A DNA stretch of 28,427 bases. Source: UBA1081 sp045537555 (lineage in GTDB: Bacteria > Bacillota > Clostridia > Oscillospirales > Acutalibacteraceae). The first letter of the stretch is position 1. Each line of letters begins with the position of its first letter. Made by a program: the position numbers and the translations under genes. Positions 9,182 to 16,496 of the stretch are shown piece after piece. The notes beneath the pieces are model-generated. The model saw nothing but the letters and a program-made list of their open reading frames with translations. It did not search any database and was not told the DNA's origin. Location: positions 1 through 28,427 of the forward strand of contig JAZSPR010000120.1 of NCBI GenBank assembly GCA_045537555.1, in the 5' to 3' direction.

Positions 9182-9994
9182 TTACAGTAAATCAATGAAT
9201 TTATGTCTGAGTCTCATATGCATTACGCATCCGACAACGAACATCACAATTGAAATTGCCCAGAAAATCAATCCCGTATCAAGATTATCCGAAAGATTCC
9301 ATCCGTAAAGAATTGTGTCACGATAACCGTTGAGAATATACGCAAACGGATTTATCTTCATAAAAATATTAAGAAACGCATTATCCTCAGAAGGTCTCCA
9401 CATTACGGGAGAAATGAAGAAAAGAAATCTGAGTGCGGTATTTGAAAAATTATGAAAATCACGGAAAAGCACGTTTATCGATGAAGATATGAGTGAATAT
9501 CCGATTATAAAAAACGTTGTTGCAAAAATATAATAAGGAAGAAGCCATATAGTCGGACTTATTGAACAGCCTGATACCAGTACAACAAGAAAAACAATTA
9601 CAAGAGAACAGATATGTGTAATAAAGTTCGATGCAACTGTTTTCACTGGCACTATAGCAAGCGGAAACTTCATTCGTTTAAGAACATCAACAAAACTTAT
9701 TATTGAATTGTCAGCACCAAGCATTGCCTGATTTATGTAATACCAGACTATTATACCGATTACAAGCCACACGATATACGGAACGCCGTTTATATCGTCT
9801 CCGCGTCTGAGTCCCACCGCAAAAACAAACCAATAAACAAGAACCTGCAATGCGGGATTGAGAAAGTTCCATAAAAAGCCGAAAAATGTTCCGCCGTGCT
9901 GATTCTTCAGTTCATATTTTGCAAGGCGGAAAAGACGGATTTTATTATTCCATATTTCCGAAACAACCGTTCCCACAGATTTAAACAAACCCAT
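9182..9994 (-). CDS. ABC-2 type polysaccharide export permease
   Basis: 270-aa integral membrane permease of the Wzm/TagG family. The family N-terminus is present: an amphipathic cytoplasmic segment, then KYELKNQHGGTFFGFLWNFLNPAL leading into the first span. About six hydrophobic spans follow, with the usual FLFFISPVMWRP segment and NPFAYILNGYRD near the C-terminus. It is the first gene of the operon, with AAGGTG 8 bases before ATG and a consensus promoter 46-75 bases upstream. It pairs with the ATPase downstream. Substrate is inferred from the sugar genes in the operon: a ManNAc/ManNAcA-containing glycan. Whether it is wzm, tagG or rfbD by orthology cannot be settled here. Confidence 0.92.
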   Translation of the reverse strand: MGLFKSVGTVVSEIWNNKIRLFRLAKYELKNQHGGTFFGFLWNFLNPALQVLVYWFVFAVGLRRGDDINGVPYIVWLVIGIIVWYYINQAMLGADNSIISFVDVLKRMKFPLAIVPVKTVASNFITHICSLVIVFLVVLVSGCSISPTIWLLPYYIFATTFFIIGYSLISSSINVLFRDFHNFSNTALRFLFFISPVMWRPSEDNAFLNIFMKINPFAYILNGYRDTILYGWNLSDNLDTGLIFWAISIVMFVVGCVMHMRLRHKFIDLL

Positions 9995-10039
9995 ATATAA
10001 ACACCTTAATTATAAAATATTATAATATTACAGTTTCCT

Positions 10040-10068
10040 ATTATATCATTCACTATAATATTTGTCAA
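10040..10068 (-). promoter_or_regulatory. SigA-type promoter of the glycan operon
   Basis: Read on the minus strand: TTGACA (10063-10068), 17-base spacer, TATAAT (10040-10045). A perfect housekeeping consensus, 46 bases before the permease start codon, suggesting strong constitutive transcription of genes down to 185. Confidence 0.9.
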
Positions 10069-10124
10069 TGAAAACAAATTCAATAATCTTAAATATTATT
10101 TTAAAGAAAAATATTTATATTTTT

Positions 10125-10175
10125 TATCGGAAAGAATAATTTATTGTCGAATGACTTGAAAATTTCTTTCCGATA
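10125..10175. promoter_or_regulatory. Long inverted repeat at the divergent promoters
   Basis: Perfect 12-base arms (tatcggaaagaa at 10125-10136, ttctttccgata at 10164-10175), 39 bp centre to centre. The right arm lies in the spacer between -35 and -10 of the next promoter, so both arms are upstream of the expected transcript start and would act as DNA, most likely as an operator. The regulator is unknown. Confidence 0.5.
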
Positions 10176-10184
10176 TTCTATGAT
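10156..10184 (+). promoter_or_regulatory. Promoter of the sigma-GLUG gene
   Basis: TTGAAA (10156-10161), 17-base spacer, TATGAT (10179-10184), 33 bases before the ATG. The spacer contains one arm of the inverted repeat 10125-10175. Confidence 0.7.
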
Positions 10185-10216
10185 ATAAATATCTTTATAG
10201 TAAAAGAGGAAATAAT

Positions 10217-12256
10217 ATGCCTGATACATCCAACAAACAGCTTGCACCGACAGTTGTGCTCGCTTCGCACGGAAACAAAAATGCCTGCCGCGAGCTTTAT
10301 ATACATTATTATAAAAATATCTTTTTCATCTGCAACAGCATAACGGGAAATGTTTCCGTTGCATCAAAACTTACGGCACGTGCTTTTATCAGAATGTTTG
10401 AATCCCTCGATAAACTCGGCGACCATAACGATTTTGAACCATGGTTCTATTCACTCACAATAAACATGTGCTCTCATGAAGCACCCGAAATGAACGGAGG
10501 AATCATTGATGAAGAAACAAAAAAATTGGCAAAAGAAGCCTCAAAGTATGCCGCAGAACATAACAACTCAGCCTTTGAAAGATGCGTTGTAAGAATTCTT
10601 GAAAGAATGATAATCTGTCTGCCACCGAAAGCCCGGACACTTCTTTTCTATAACAGTTTTGCATGTCTTGATATTTCTCAGACTGCAATGCTCGAAAAAG
10701 CTGATACTGAAGAAACAAAAATTCAGATAAGTGCAGTTGAAAAACTGATTGAAAAACAGGTTGAACAGATAAAATCACACGGTGTTGATATTTCAATGTT
10801 CACAAGTGACATAAATTCAACACTTAAGCATATGGCTTCAAAAATTTTTGTGCCCGAATCGGTTCACAACGAAGTTTCTCAGAAACTGGGTATAAATGTT
10901 TCACCCTACGGCACAAAAAAGAACGAAAAACCAGAAAGAAAAGATACAGAAAAACCCGTTCCGAAAAAAGAACCTGAAGAAGAAAAACAGAAATTCAGAC
11001 TCACAAAAAGTGACTTCATACTTTTCTTTTCAATTATCGCAGTTGTTCTTATCATCTGCAGTGTTGCGGCATTTTTCCTGAATTCCAAAGAAGAAAAAAA
11101 TACAGAACAGACAACACTTTCACAGGAAGCAAACAAAAATGAAGCTCTTTTATGGAACGGCGCGGCTGCCTCATCTTTTGACGGCGGCAACGGTTCCGAA
11201 GAAAACCCGTTCAGAATTGCAACGGGTACACAGCTTGCTTATCTTGCAAATCTGATAAATGACGGCAATTCCTATTATGCGGCATGCAGTTACATTCTTA
11301 CTGCCGACATAATTCTCAACGAAACCGATGATTTCGGTTCATGGGACAGCATTCCTCCCGAAAATAAATGGACACCGATAGGAAGCAGTAACGAAGACGA
11401 TTCTTATTCATATTTCACGGGCACATTTGACGGCAACGGACACACAATCAAAGGATTGTATGTAACGGGACAGAACGATTACTCGGGGCTCTTCGGTGTT
11501 TCACGAAATGCCCTTTTTAAAAATGTTACTCTTATCGATTCATATATTGACGGCGGAAGCTATACAGGCGGTATCTGCGGTTATTATGCGGCAGACACAA
11601 AAGAAAACTCGGGATTTACGGCATGTGCTTTCTCAGGGAAAGTAAAATCAAATGGTAACAATGCCGGCGGAATTACAGGTTATTTCCGTGCTGAAGGCGA
11701 CAAAAACACAACATTTATTTCAGAATGCTGTGTGAACGGTATTATTACATCTGAAAAAGGATATGCGGGAGGCATCACGGGTGTTTCCGAAGCAGACACG
11801 GGCTCGGTAATAATCAAAAACTGTTTTAACACAGCAATCGTCAAATCAGCCAAAAATGCAGGCGGTATAACAGGTGACAGCCGTGCCGCAGACGGAGTTG
11901 CAATTATTGACTGTACATATAACGCGGGAACAGTTTCCTCAAAAGAAAACAGGGGCGGTATTTCAGGCATAATAAATTGTGCCACAGGTGAAGGCAGGGT
12001 CAATATCCAGAACTGTTATATGCTCGATTCATCATGCCCGATATCTGTCACAAGAGGCACAGGCGATGAAAGGCTTGTTGTGGGAACTATTAAAATTCTC
12101 AATATGAATGAAATGACCGACATTTCTTCTTTTGATGCCTTTGATTTTGATACATTATGGAAAACAGATGACAAAAACAACAATAAACTGCCCTTTCTTA
12201 AAGCTGTAAATGAACTGTATTGGTCATTTGCGGAAACAGAAAGTTTCTCAATATGA
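10217..12256 (+). CDS. Sigma-factor-like domain fused to a membrane span and GLUG-repeat ectodomain
   Basis: 679-aa protein of a rare layout. Residues 20-86 read like ECF sigma region 2 (ACRELYIHYYKNIFF..., then FEPWFYSLTINMC, matching the region 2 FxxWLYxIxxN pattern). Residues 125-187 match region 4 at the LPPKAR start and spacing, but the helix-turn-helix is degenerate. A charged Pro/Glu/Lys linker (about 235-262) leads to one membrane span at 267-288. The outside part (about 310-679) has a GLUG-type region with TFDGNGHTIKGLYV near 405-420 and repeated GGITG/GGICG units to about 600. There is no signal peptide, so the N-terminus should be cytoplasmic. RBS AGAGGA is 6 bases before ATG. A working sigma factor, a decoy for one, or an adaptor are all possible. 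The gene stands alone between its own promoter and that of the LRR gene; only an AT-rich stem without a T-run follows it. Confidence 0.75.
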   Translation: MPDTSNKQLAPTVVLASHGNKNACRELYIHYYKNIFFICNSITGNVSVASKLTARAFIRMFESLDKLGDHNDFEPWFYSLTINMCSHEAPEMNGGIIDEETKKLAKEASKYAAEHNNSAFERCVVRILERMIICLPPKARTLLFYNSFACLDISQTAMLEKADTEETKIQISAVEKLIEKQVEQIKSHGVDISMFTSDINSTLKHMASKIFVPESVHNEVSQKLGINVSPYGTKKNEKPERKDTEKPVPKKEPEEEKQKFRLTKSDFILFFSIIAVVLIICSVAAFFLNSKEEKNTEQTTLSQEANKNEALLWNGAAASSFDGGNGSEENPFRIATGTQLAYLANLINDGNSYYAACSYILTADIILNETDDFGSWDSIPPENKWTPIGSSNEDDSYSYFTGTFDGNGHTIKGLYVTGQNDYSGLFGVSRNALFKNVTLIDSYIDGGSYTGGICGYYAADTKENSGFTACAFSGKVKSNGNNAGGITGYFRAEGDKNTTFISECCVNGIITSEKGYAGGITGVSEADTGSVIIKNCFNTAIVKSAKNAGGITGDSRAADGVAIIDCTYNAGTVSSKENRGGISGIINCATGEGRVNIQNCYMLDSSCPISVTRGTGDERLVVGTIKILNMNEMTDISSFDAFDFDTLWKTDDKNNNKLPFLKAVNELYWSFAETESFSI

Positions 12257-12307
12257 CATAATTTGTGTATTTTGATTAAAATTCCGAGTGAATTTTCGCT
12301 GAAACTA

Positions 12308-12336
12308 TTGACATAATCAAAAATACATAATATAAT
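12308..12336 (+). promoter_or_regulatory. Consensus promoter of the LRR gene
   Basis: TTGACA (12308-12313), 17-base spacer, TATAAT (12331-12336): perfect SigA consensus, 30 bases before the ATG. Expression is probably strong. Confidence 0.9.
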
Positions 12337-12366
12337 TTATTAGAGTATTTATACGGAGTGATTTAC

Positions 12367-13518
12367 ATGAAATCAACAAATTTAAAGAAATTCTTAATTA
12401 CAATGGCAGTCATGGTTGCAGTTATCATGGCATTCGGAGTTACAGCTTTTGCTGAGGACTACGGTAACTTCTCATACACACCCGTTTCCTCTGAAGAAGA
12501 TGAATTCGAGCCCTACAATGTTATTGCAAGCTTCAATGCAGGTGATGACACAACTGACACAGTTATTGTTGTGCCCGATTACATTGAAGATGTTCCCGTA
12601 ACTGCTATCGGCGCATCTGCTTTCAACGGCAGAACACTTCCCACAGAAGTTATCATCCCCGACACAGTTACAACAATTGAAAATGCAGCATTTATGAACT
12701 GCACTTCTCTTGAAACAATTATCATCCCCGATTCAGTTACATATATCGGCGAATCAGCATTCCAGGGCTGTACTGCTCTTAAGAATGTTGTTATCGGCAA
12801 CGGCGTAAAGGAAATCGGCGACATCGCTTTCAAGGGTTGTACTGCTCTTACTGCTCTCGACCTCGGTGACGGTGTTGAAACAGTAGGCAACGGTGCATTC
12901 TTCGGCTGTACTGCTCTTACAGATGTATATGTACCCGCAACAGTAAAGAGCATCGGTTCATTTGCTTTCGGTTTTGTTCAGGACGGCAGCAATGAAGCTC
13001 CCGTTTCAGGTTTCGCATTCTATACAGCAGATGCAAACGAAGCTCTTGATGCTTATGTAAACCTTGCTGCTGTTGAAACTATTCCCGAAGATACAACAAC
13101 TGATGTTGTTACTGCTTTTGCAGTAAATACAGGCGTAAATGCTTGTGCAGAACACAACGCAACACTTAAACTCGTAAGAAAAGCTTCAGACACACACGAA
13201 GGTCTTGAACTCGGTCAGTGTGCTGACTGTCTCTCAATCGTAACAAAGGCTAACACAGATGTTGAGCCCGTTGAAAAGTCATTCAAGGATTATATTTCAG
13301 TTATAATCGTTGTTGTTATTATTGCAGCTCTTGTAGCATACTGCTTGATTTATGTCAAGAAATCAAAGGCTCACAGAGAAACTGCCATTGCAGAATACAA
13401 GGCAGGCAAGGTTCTTTCTGACGTTGAACTCAAGAACAATCAGGAAGCAAAGGAAGAAGAAAAGTACGCTAAAAAACGTGCAAAGCAGGAAAAGAAACTT
13501 GAAATCTTCAAGAAATAA
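12367..13518 (+). CDS. Membrane-anchored BspA-like leucine-rich repeat protein
   Basis: 383-aa surface protein. Residues 1-29 are a signal peptide ending in TAFA. Residues about 78-204 hold five LRR_5 (BspA/TpLRR) units of 23 aa with the pattern IPDSVTxIGxxAFxGCTAL. A short His/Cys segment follows near 247-278 (CAEHN... QCADC), like the His/Cys repeats of the dockerin proteins further on. One membrane span at about 306-329 is followed by a 53-aa cytoplasmic tail that is charged and helical (NNQEAKEEEKYAKKRAKQEKK). BspA-type LRRs usually bind proteins or mediate adhesion, but here the tail could connect to something inside the cell. The ATG at 12367 is chosen over the GTG at 12358 because GGAG (12355-12358) lies 8 bases before it. 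A terminator follows. Confidence 0.88.
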   Translation: MKSTNLKKFLITMAVMVAVIMAFGVTAFAEDYGNFSYTPVSSEEDEFEPYNVIASFNAGDDTTDTVIVVPDYIEDVPVTAIGASAFNGRTLPTEVIIPDTVTTIENAAFMNCTSLETIIIPDSVTYIGESAFQGCTALKNVVIGNGVKEIGDIAFKGCTALTALDLGDGVETVGNGAFFGCTALTDVYVPATVKSIGSFAFGFVQDGSNEAPVSGFAFYTADANEALDAYVNLAAVETIPEDTTTDVVTAFAVNTGVNACAEHNATLKLVRKASDTHEGLELGQCADCLSIVTKANTDVEPVEKSFKDYISVIIVVVIIAALVAYCLIYVKKSKAHRETAIAEYKAGKVLSDVELKNNQEAKEEEKYAKKRAKQEKKLEIFKK

Positions 13519-13532
13519 TTAACATATTCAGG

Positions 13533-13560
13533 CAGGGTCGGTTAACGGCCCTGTTTTTTT
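13533..13560 (+). terminator. Terminator after the LRR gene
   Basis: Stem CAGGGTC/GGCCCTG (13533-13539 with 13547-13553, one G-T pair), loop of 7, then a run of T at 13554-13560. It begins 14 bases after the stop codon. Confidence 0.9.
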
Positions 13561-13582
13561 ATTTTAAATTATTATAATACTC

Positions 13583-13611
13583 TTGAAAGATTTCTGTTTT
13601 TGTGATATATT
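13583..13611 (+). promoter_or_regulatory. Promoter of the second sugar operon
   Basis: TTGAAA (13583-13588), 17-base spacer, TATATT (13606-13611), 32 bases before the first ATG of the SDR gene. Confidence 0.75.
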
Positions 13612-13643
13612 AAAGTGTAATATTATTTCCGTATGGGGGTGCC

Positions 13644-14582
13644 ATGATGAATATACTCATAACAGGCGGTGCAGGTTATATCGGCTCGGTGCTTACACCT
13701 TTGCTTCTTGCCGAGGGTCACAAAGTCACGGTTATTGATTCATTCATGTACAGACAGACTTCACTTCTTGACTGCTGTGTGAATAAAAACCTGACAGTCA
13801 TAAACGGTGATGCCCGTGATGAAAAACTCATGGCTGAACTCATAAAGGGCAAGGACCTGATTATTCCCCTTGCGGCACTTGTCGGTTTCCCCCTTTGCGA
13901 AAAGAACAAAATCGATGCGGAAAACACCAATTTCGGCGCCGTTGACCTTGTACTGAAGCTCCGTGACAAGGACACTCAGAAGGTCATTTTCCCCTGCACA
14001 AACAGCGGTTACGGTGTTGGCGAAAAAGACATCTACTGCACCGAGGAAACGCCCATAAACCCCATTTCTCTCTACGGCAGAACAAAAATGAGAGCCGAAA
14101 CTGCAGTCCTTGAAAGCGGAAACTCACTCACCTTCCGTTTTGCAACTCTTTTCGGTGCTTCTCCCAGAATGAGAACCGATCTTCTTGTAAACGACTTCAC
14201 CTACAGAGCAGTTTTTGACAGAACGGTTGTTGTTTTTGAAGGAAATTTCAAGAGAAATTATCTTCATGTCAGGGATGCGGCAGGGGCTTTCCTTTTCGCA
14301 ATAAATAATTTCCAAAAAATGCAGGGCAGACAATATAACTGCGGTCTTTCCGACTGCAATATCTCAAAACTCGAACTGTGTGCAAAAATCAAAGAACATA
14401 TTCCTTCTTTTGTATACATCGAGTCACCCATCGGCACAGACCCCGACAAACGTGACTACATCGTTTCAAACGAAAGACTTGAGTCAATGGGCTGGAAGCC
14501 TTCTTTCACCGTCGATGACGGCATTGAAGAGCTTATAAAGACTTATCAGATTGTCAAAAACAATCAGTATTCCAATATTTAA
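13644..14582 (+). CDS. NAD-dependent sugar-nucleotide epimerase/dehydratase (SDR)
   Basis: 312-aa extended short-chain dehydrogenase acting on a nucleotide sugar in the cytoplasm. The Rossmann motif TGGAGYIGS is at 7-15, NGDARD near 55 and a Y-x3-K site in SLYGRTK (about 147-153), with the NSGYG strand before it. ATG ATG at 13644 gives a choice of start; the gggggtg before it serves either. The gene is the first of three packed genes (9 bp, then 1 bp gaps) with a cupin and an HddC-GmhB fusion, so it probably modifies the sugar activated by that fusion, for example a GDP-heptose 4-epimerase or reductase type. The exact reaction cannot be read from the sequence; UDP-sugar epimerase is the other main option. 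Confidence 0.88.
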   Translation: MMNILITGGAGYIGSVLTPLLLAEGHKVTVIDSFMYRQTSLLDCCVNKNLTVINGDARDEKLMAELIKGKDLIIPLAALVGFPLCEKNKIDAENTNFGAVDLVLKLRDKDTQKVIFPCTNSGYGVGEKDIYCTEETPINPISLYGRTKMRAETAVLESGNSLTFRFATLFGASPRMRTDLLVNDFTYRAVFDRTVVVFEGNFKRNYLHVRDAAGAFLFAINNFQKMQGRQYNCGLSDCNISKLELCAKIKEHIPSFVYIESPIGTDPDKRDYIVSNERLESMGWKPSFTVDDGIEELIKTYQIVKNNQYSNI

Positions 14583-14591
14583 GGTGTTTTT

Positions 14592-14951
14592 ATGATTACC
14601 ATAGTGAAACCCGATTTTGAATTCAGCGACGACAGAGGTCTGCTTGTACAGCTTGTCCACGACGGCTACAGGCAGGTCAACATGTGCTTTTCAAAGGGCG
14701 GCACACACCGTGGCGGTCATTTTCACCGTGTAAACAAAGAAACATTCTACATTGTGTCGGGAGCATGTGAAATCACGGCTTCTCTTGACGGAAAAGAAGA
14801 GAAATACGCATTTTCAAAAGGTGATATGTTCACCGTCAACGAAAATGTGCTTCACTCTTGTTATTACCCCGTTGACACCACACTCATCGTCATGTATGAC
14901 AAGGGTGTTGAACTCTCCGACGGCACAAAAGACATTATAAGCGGAGAATAA
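14592..14951 (+). CDS. Small cupin, sugar isomerase/epimerase-like
   Basis: 119-aa single-domain cupin. The cupin motif 1 is present as GGTHRGGHFHRVNKETFYIVSG (near 36-57) with the metal or substrate His residues, and motif 2 as GDMFTVNENVLHSCY (near 77-91). Similar short cupins (FdtA, WxcM C-terminal, RmlC-like) isomerise or epimerise keto-sugar nucleotides, and others merely bind sugars. AAGGTG 5 bases before ATG overlaps the stop of the SDR gene, so translation is coupled. It probably acts on the keto intermediate from the SDR partner. Low confidence on the reaction. Confidence 0.8.
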   Translation: MITIVKPDFEFSDDRGLLVQLVHDGYRQVNMCFSKGGTHRGGHFHRVNKETFYIVSGACEITASLDGKEEKYAFSKGDMFTVNENVLHSCYYPVDTTLIVMYDKGVELSDGTKDIISGE

Positions 14952-14952
14952 T

Positions 14953-16131
14953 ATGGAAGCAATCATTCTTGCAGGCGGTCTGGGACTCAGACTGCGTGAA
15001 AAAGTATATGAAGCACCAAAGGTGCTTGCCGAAACTGCAGGCAAGCCCTTTATTTTCCATGTCCTGGAATACCTTTACAGAAACGGTGTCACCCACGCTG
15101 TGCTTGCCGTTTCATATATGCACGAAAAAATCATTTCATCCGTAGGTAACTCTTTCCACGGTATGATTATAGACTACTCCGTCGAAAAAGAGCCTCTCGG
15201 CACAGGCGGTGCCATAAAAGAGGCTATGAAAAAGTGCAACGAGGACTTTGTTTTTGTTCTCAACGGCGACACGGTTTTCGATGTTGACCTGAGAGAAATG
15301 TATAAAACAGCAAAAAAAGACCGTCTGACCATTGCGCTCAAATATATGGACAATGCAGACAGACGGGGCATTGTTGAAACGGAAAACGGAGTTGTCACTT
15401 ACTTCAAAGAAAAGGAACCCGGCAAAAGCGGAACGATAAACGGCGGAATTTATCTTATAGACAGAAAAATTCCCCTTGCTAAAAAGAAGAAATTCTCATT
15501 TGAATACGATTTCCTTGAAAAGAACTGCAACAAACTCATTCCTTTTATTTCAGAAGGTTATTTCATTGACATAGGCATCCCCGAAGACTATGAGAGAGCA
15601 CAAAAGGAAATTCCCGTTATGCTCACAGAAAGAAAAGGCAAAGCCGCATTCCTTGACCGTGACGGCACAATAAACATCAACACGGGTCATCTTTTCAGAC
15701 AGGAAGATTTCGTCTTCACTCAGTTTGCACCCGAAAGAATCGCCGAACTTCAGAAAAAGGGTTATTACATCACCGTCATTTCCAATCAGGCAGGTGTTGC
15801 CAAGGGAATGTACACCGAAAACGACATTGCGAAACTCAATTCGTTTATCAACAAAAAACTTCTCCCCCACGGTGTCATAATTGATGCATTTTTCCATTGT
15901 CCCCACCACCCCGACGGTGTAGTAAAGGAATACACCGTTGACTGCAACTGCAGAAAACCGAAAGCGGGTATGATTTTCAAAGCCGTGGAGTATTATAAAT
16001 CCCTCGGCATCGAAATCGACCTCTCACAGTCAATTCTCATAGGCGATAAAGACACCGACATTCAGGCAGGCGCAACAGCAGGTGTCGGCAAGTGTATAAA
16101 GGCTGAGAATAATATTTTTCCGGAAATATAA
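14953..16131 (+). CDS. HddC-GmhB fusion: sugar-1-P nucleotidylyltransferase and heptose bisphosphatase
   Basis: Bifunctional 392-aa enzyme. Residues 1-215 are an NTP-transferase of the HddC/RmlA type: LAGGLGLRLRE at 6-16, PKVL at 22-25, LGTGGAI at 82-88, NGD with Asp106 and Asp206 in FIDIGIPEDY. Residues 223-392 are a HAD phosphatase of the GmhB/HisB-N type: DRDGT with Asp235 and Asp237, SNQAGVAKG, a zinc loop CPHH (Cys316, His318) and CNC (Cys331, Cys333), then RKPKAGM and GDKDTDI. In known GDP-D-glycero-alpha-D-manno-heptose synthesis the phosphatase acts before the transferase, so one chain would do steps 3 and 4. The isomerase (GmhA) and kinase (HddA) that come before are not in the window. 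The ATG follows the cupin TAA by one base. A terminator closes the operon. Confidence 0.9.
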   Translation: MEAIILAGGLGLRLREKVYEAPKVLAETAGKPFIFHVLEYLYRNGVTHAVLAVSYMHEKIISSVGNSFHGMIIDYSVEKEPLGTGGAIKEAMKKCNEDFVFVLNGDTVFDVDLREMYKTAKKDRLTIALKYMDNADRRGIVETENGVVTYFKEKEPGKSGTINGGIYLIDRKIPLAKKKKFSFEYDFLEKNCNKLIPFISEGYFIDIGIPEDYERAQKEIPVMLTERKGKAAFLDRDGTININTGHLFRQEDFVFTQFAPERIAELQKKGYYITVISNQAGVAKGMYTENDIAKLNSFINKKLLPHGVIIDAFFHCPHHPDGVVKEYTVDCNCRKPKAGMIFKAVEYYKSLGIEIDLSQSILIGDKDTDIQAGATAGVGKCIKAENNIFPEI

Positions 16132-16141
16132 AACCCTGAAC

Positions 16142-16170
16142 GGTCGCTGTGATGTACGGCGACCATTTTA
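16142..16170 (+). terminator. Terminator of the second sugar operon
   Basis: Stem GGTCGCTGT/ACGGCGACC (16142-16150 with 16156-16164, one T-G pair), loop of 5, followed by ATTTTA. It begins 11 bases after the HddC-GmhB stop. The T-run is short. Confidence 0.75.
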
Positions 16171-16183
16171 TAAAAGCAAATCT

Positions 16184-16376
16184 CGTAGGGCGGTTTGCCT
16201 TCAAACCGCCGATTCATCGAAGATGAATTGGGAAACGAGAGTTTCCCACGATTGAACAAATAATTGTTTCGTTTAACATAATTAATGAACGATTTGGTCT
16301 TTGCAATACAACGGTGTTCCACCGTTATTGCTCCGAAAACTCCGCAATCGGCGGGATGAGGGCATCCCGCCCTACG
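16184..16376. repeat. Hairpin-array intergenic element, copy B, with terminal inverted repeats
   Basis: 193-bp element bounded by a perfect 10-bp inverted repeat (CGTAGGGCGG at 16184-16193, CCGCCCTACG at 16367-16376). Inside are five perfect hairpins: GGCGGTTTG/CAAACCGCC (16189-16210, loop CCTT), ATTCATC-GAA-GATGAAT (16212-16228), GGGAAAC-GAGA-GTTTCCC (16230-16247), AACGGTG-TTC-CACCGTT (16310-16326) and GGCGGGATG-AGGG-CATCCCGCC (16350-16371). The rest of the 365-bp gap between the flanking genes contains only the two terminators. No coding sign seen. Confidence 0.75.
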
Positions 16377-16440
16377 AAGAATGTTCTTTTAAGGACGGAT
16401 GCCTGATGTGCACACCTACAATTGTTTTCAACAAAGCACA

Positions 16441-16472
16441 CAAAGGAGCAACCCGTATGGGCTGCTCCTTTG
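16441..16472 (-). terminator. Terminator of the ECF sigma operon (possibly both directions)
   Basis: Stem CAAAGGAGCA/TGCTCCTTTG (16441-16450 with 16463-16472) extended by CCC/GGG after one A-C mismatch, tetraloop GTAT. It lies 24 bases after the anti-sigma stop. There is no strong T-run, so its efficiency is uncertain. Confidence 0.6.
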
Positions 16473-16496
16473 CTTTGGATTGTTTTGGTTTATGAA

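Noticed and set aside
9172..9195. Longer start for the ABC ATPase at 9195
   Set aside because: The ATG at 9171 has AAGGAGG at the right distance; the longer form has no ribosome site and overlaps the permease gene.
12278..12296. Terminator after the sigma-GLUG gene (AAAATTC/GAATTTT stem)
   Set aside because: The stem is short and AT-rich with no T-run after it, so it is not listed as a feature.
16184..16376. Insertion sequence
   Set aside because: Inverted ends are present but there is no transposase frame, so it is called a repeat element only.
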